A stretch of DNA of 64,000 bases, from the NCBI GenBank assembly GCA_023653785.1, contig JAMKCH010014235.1, forward strand, positions 162,514-226,513. Direction: 5' to 3'. Positions 63,439 through 64,000 of this stretch are shown here, piece by piece. The number at the start of each line of letters is the position of its first letter. Positions within the stretch are counted from its first letter, which is position 1. Below the pieces are notes generated by a model, which was not told the DNA's origin, searched no databases, and saw only the letters and a list, made by a program, of their open reading frames with translations. The translations under genes and the position numbers were made by a program. This stretch comes from Ophioderma brevispina (lineage: Eukaryota > Echinodermata > Ophiuroidea > Amphilepidida > Ophiodermatidae).

Positions 63439-64000
63439 CTAAAATAGAAAAAAAAAATTGTGACAGAGAAAACCTTAAACATGCAGGTAATAAATACAAA
63501 AAAAAATGTTGAGTTTAAGCTCCATTGGACCAATGGCTTCTTTACTACCACATGCTCTTTCTACCACATTTATCATTATAGACCTGGGAAGTTGGACAAA
63601 AATTTTGGTCGTATTTCCAAACTTGGATTCCCAAATTACAGCCAAATGCTATATTTTTTACAGTGCAATAAATAGGCACACTTGAACAGTGATTGATATT
63701 GCAGAGGAGGTCACATTTTTTAAAGTTTGAATTACCACATCACAATATTTGAATGAGATTGAAACTATATGAAAACTAGGGGGTCAAACACCAGCATGAC
63801 AGTAATTTGCACGTACCATTTTCACCGGCCGAAATTGAACGACATTTACGGAGATCCGCGAACAAAAAACGGCCCCAAAATGGCCCGAGTAAAAGTAATA
63901 TACTGTCGCTACGTGACCGATAATTACGTCTACCATGAATGTGCTGGTGTGTACAGAGATCATTAGCTACTTTTGACCCAAACTAATTACTTCCAATAGC
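63439..64000. other. intron and upstream DNA of gene B
   Basis: 63439-63570 aligns with the region upstream of gene A (AACATGCAGGTAATAAATAC and AGCTCCATTGGAC...AATGG). The gene B copy is shorter by about 110 bp. The rest shows no recognised feature. The upstream exon must lie beyond the window. Confidence 0.5.

Noticed and set aside
62198..63499. Start of the zinc-finger gene B protein at 63499
   Set aside because: The first 22 residues translate an intron and its splice acceptor. The ATG at 63433, just after TATTTTAG and in a Kozak context, matches gene A's start.

Overview
The window reads as nuclear DNA of an AT-rich marine invertebrate deuterostome, most likely an echinoderm, with a hemichordate or lancelet as alternatives. 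I see no prokaryotic operons. The case rests on short exons with GT/AG introns, a tandem array of HYR (hyalin-repeat) exons feeding into a C-type lectin domain, large C2H2 zinc-finger genes with long uninterrupted finger exons, CR1/L2-like LINEs, tRNA-derived SINE heads, and many MITE-like inverted-repeat elements. The species assignment is inference.

Layout. (1) 3.0-20.2 kb, + strand: one multi-exon gene for a secreted or surface protein. It has fourteen recognisable HYR exons, each about 246 bp with phase-1 borders on both sides, then exons of a C-type lectin domain (CTLD). Five HYR exons are fully open. Nine carry small indels, stops or a lost donor. A 1.43-kb unit holding one HYR exon plus intron is tandemly duplicated at 7.6-10.5 kb. 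(2) 20-33 kb: mostly non-coding, with a very T-rich block at 26.0-27.7 kb, a perfect 16-nt terminal-inverted-repeat element at 28.3 kb, and a broken, unrecognised zinc-finger-like gene on the - strand at 29.4-30.4 kb. (3) 33.6-40.3 kb: two LINEs in opposite orientation. (4) 40.4-42.7 kb and 59.9-63.4 kb, both - strand: two paralogous C2H2 zinc-finger genes sharing an unusual N-terminal region. The 3' fingers of the first are badly eroded. The second is interrupted by a Harbinger-like MITE and a hAT-like element, each with a target-site duplication, inserted 13 bp apart. (5) 43-59 kb: introns or intergenic DNA with dispersed inverted repeats, a TIR element with internal minisatellites, a roughly 27-bp minisatellite and a LINE fragment.

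How the genes work together: HYR modules are beta-sandwich adhesion modules and CTLDs are carbohydrate-binding or protein-binding modules, so the first gene probably makes a heavily glycosylated extracellular matrix or recognition protein. The zinc-finger genes are presumably nuclear DNA-binding proteins and show no functional link to it.

Caveat: single-base indels in homopolymers and in otherwise conserved exons are so frequent that part of this window looks like an unpolished long-read assembly. For many 'broken' exons I cannot separate pseudogenisation from sequencing error.
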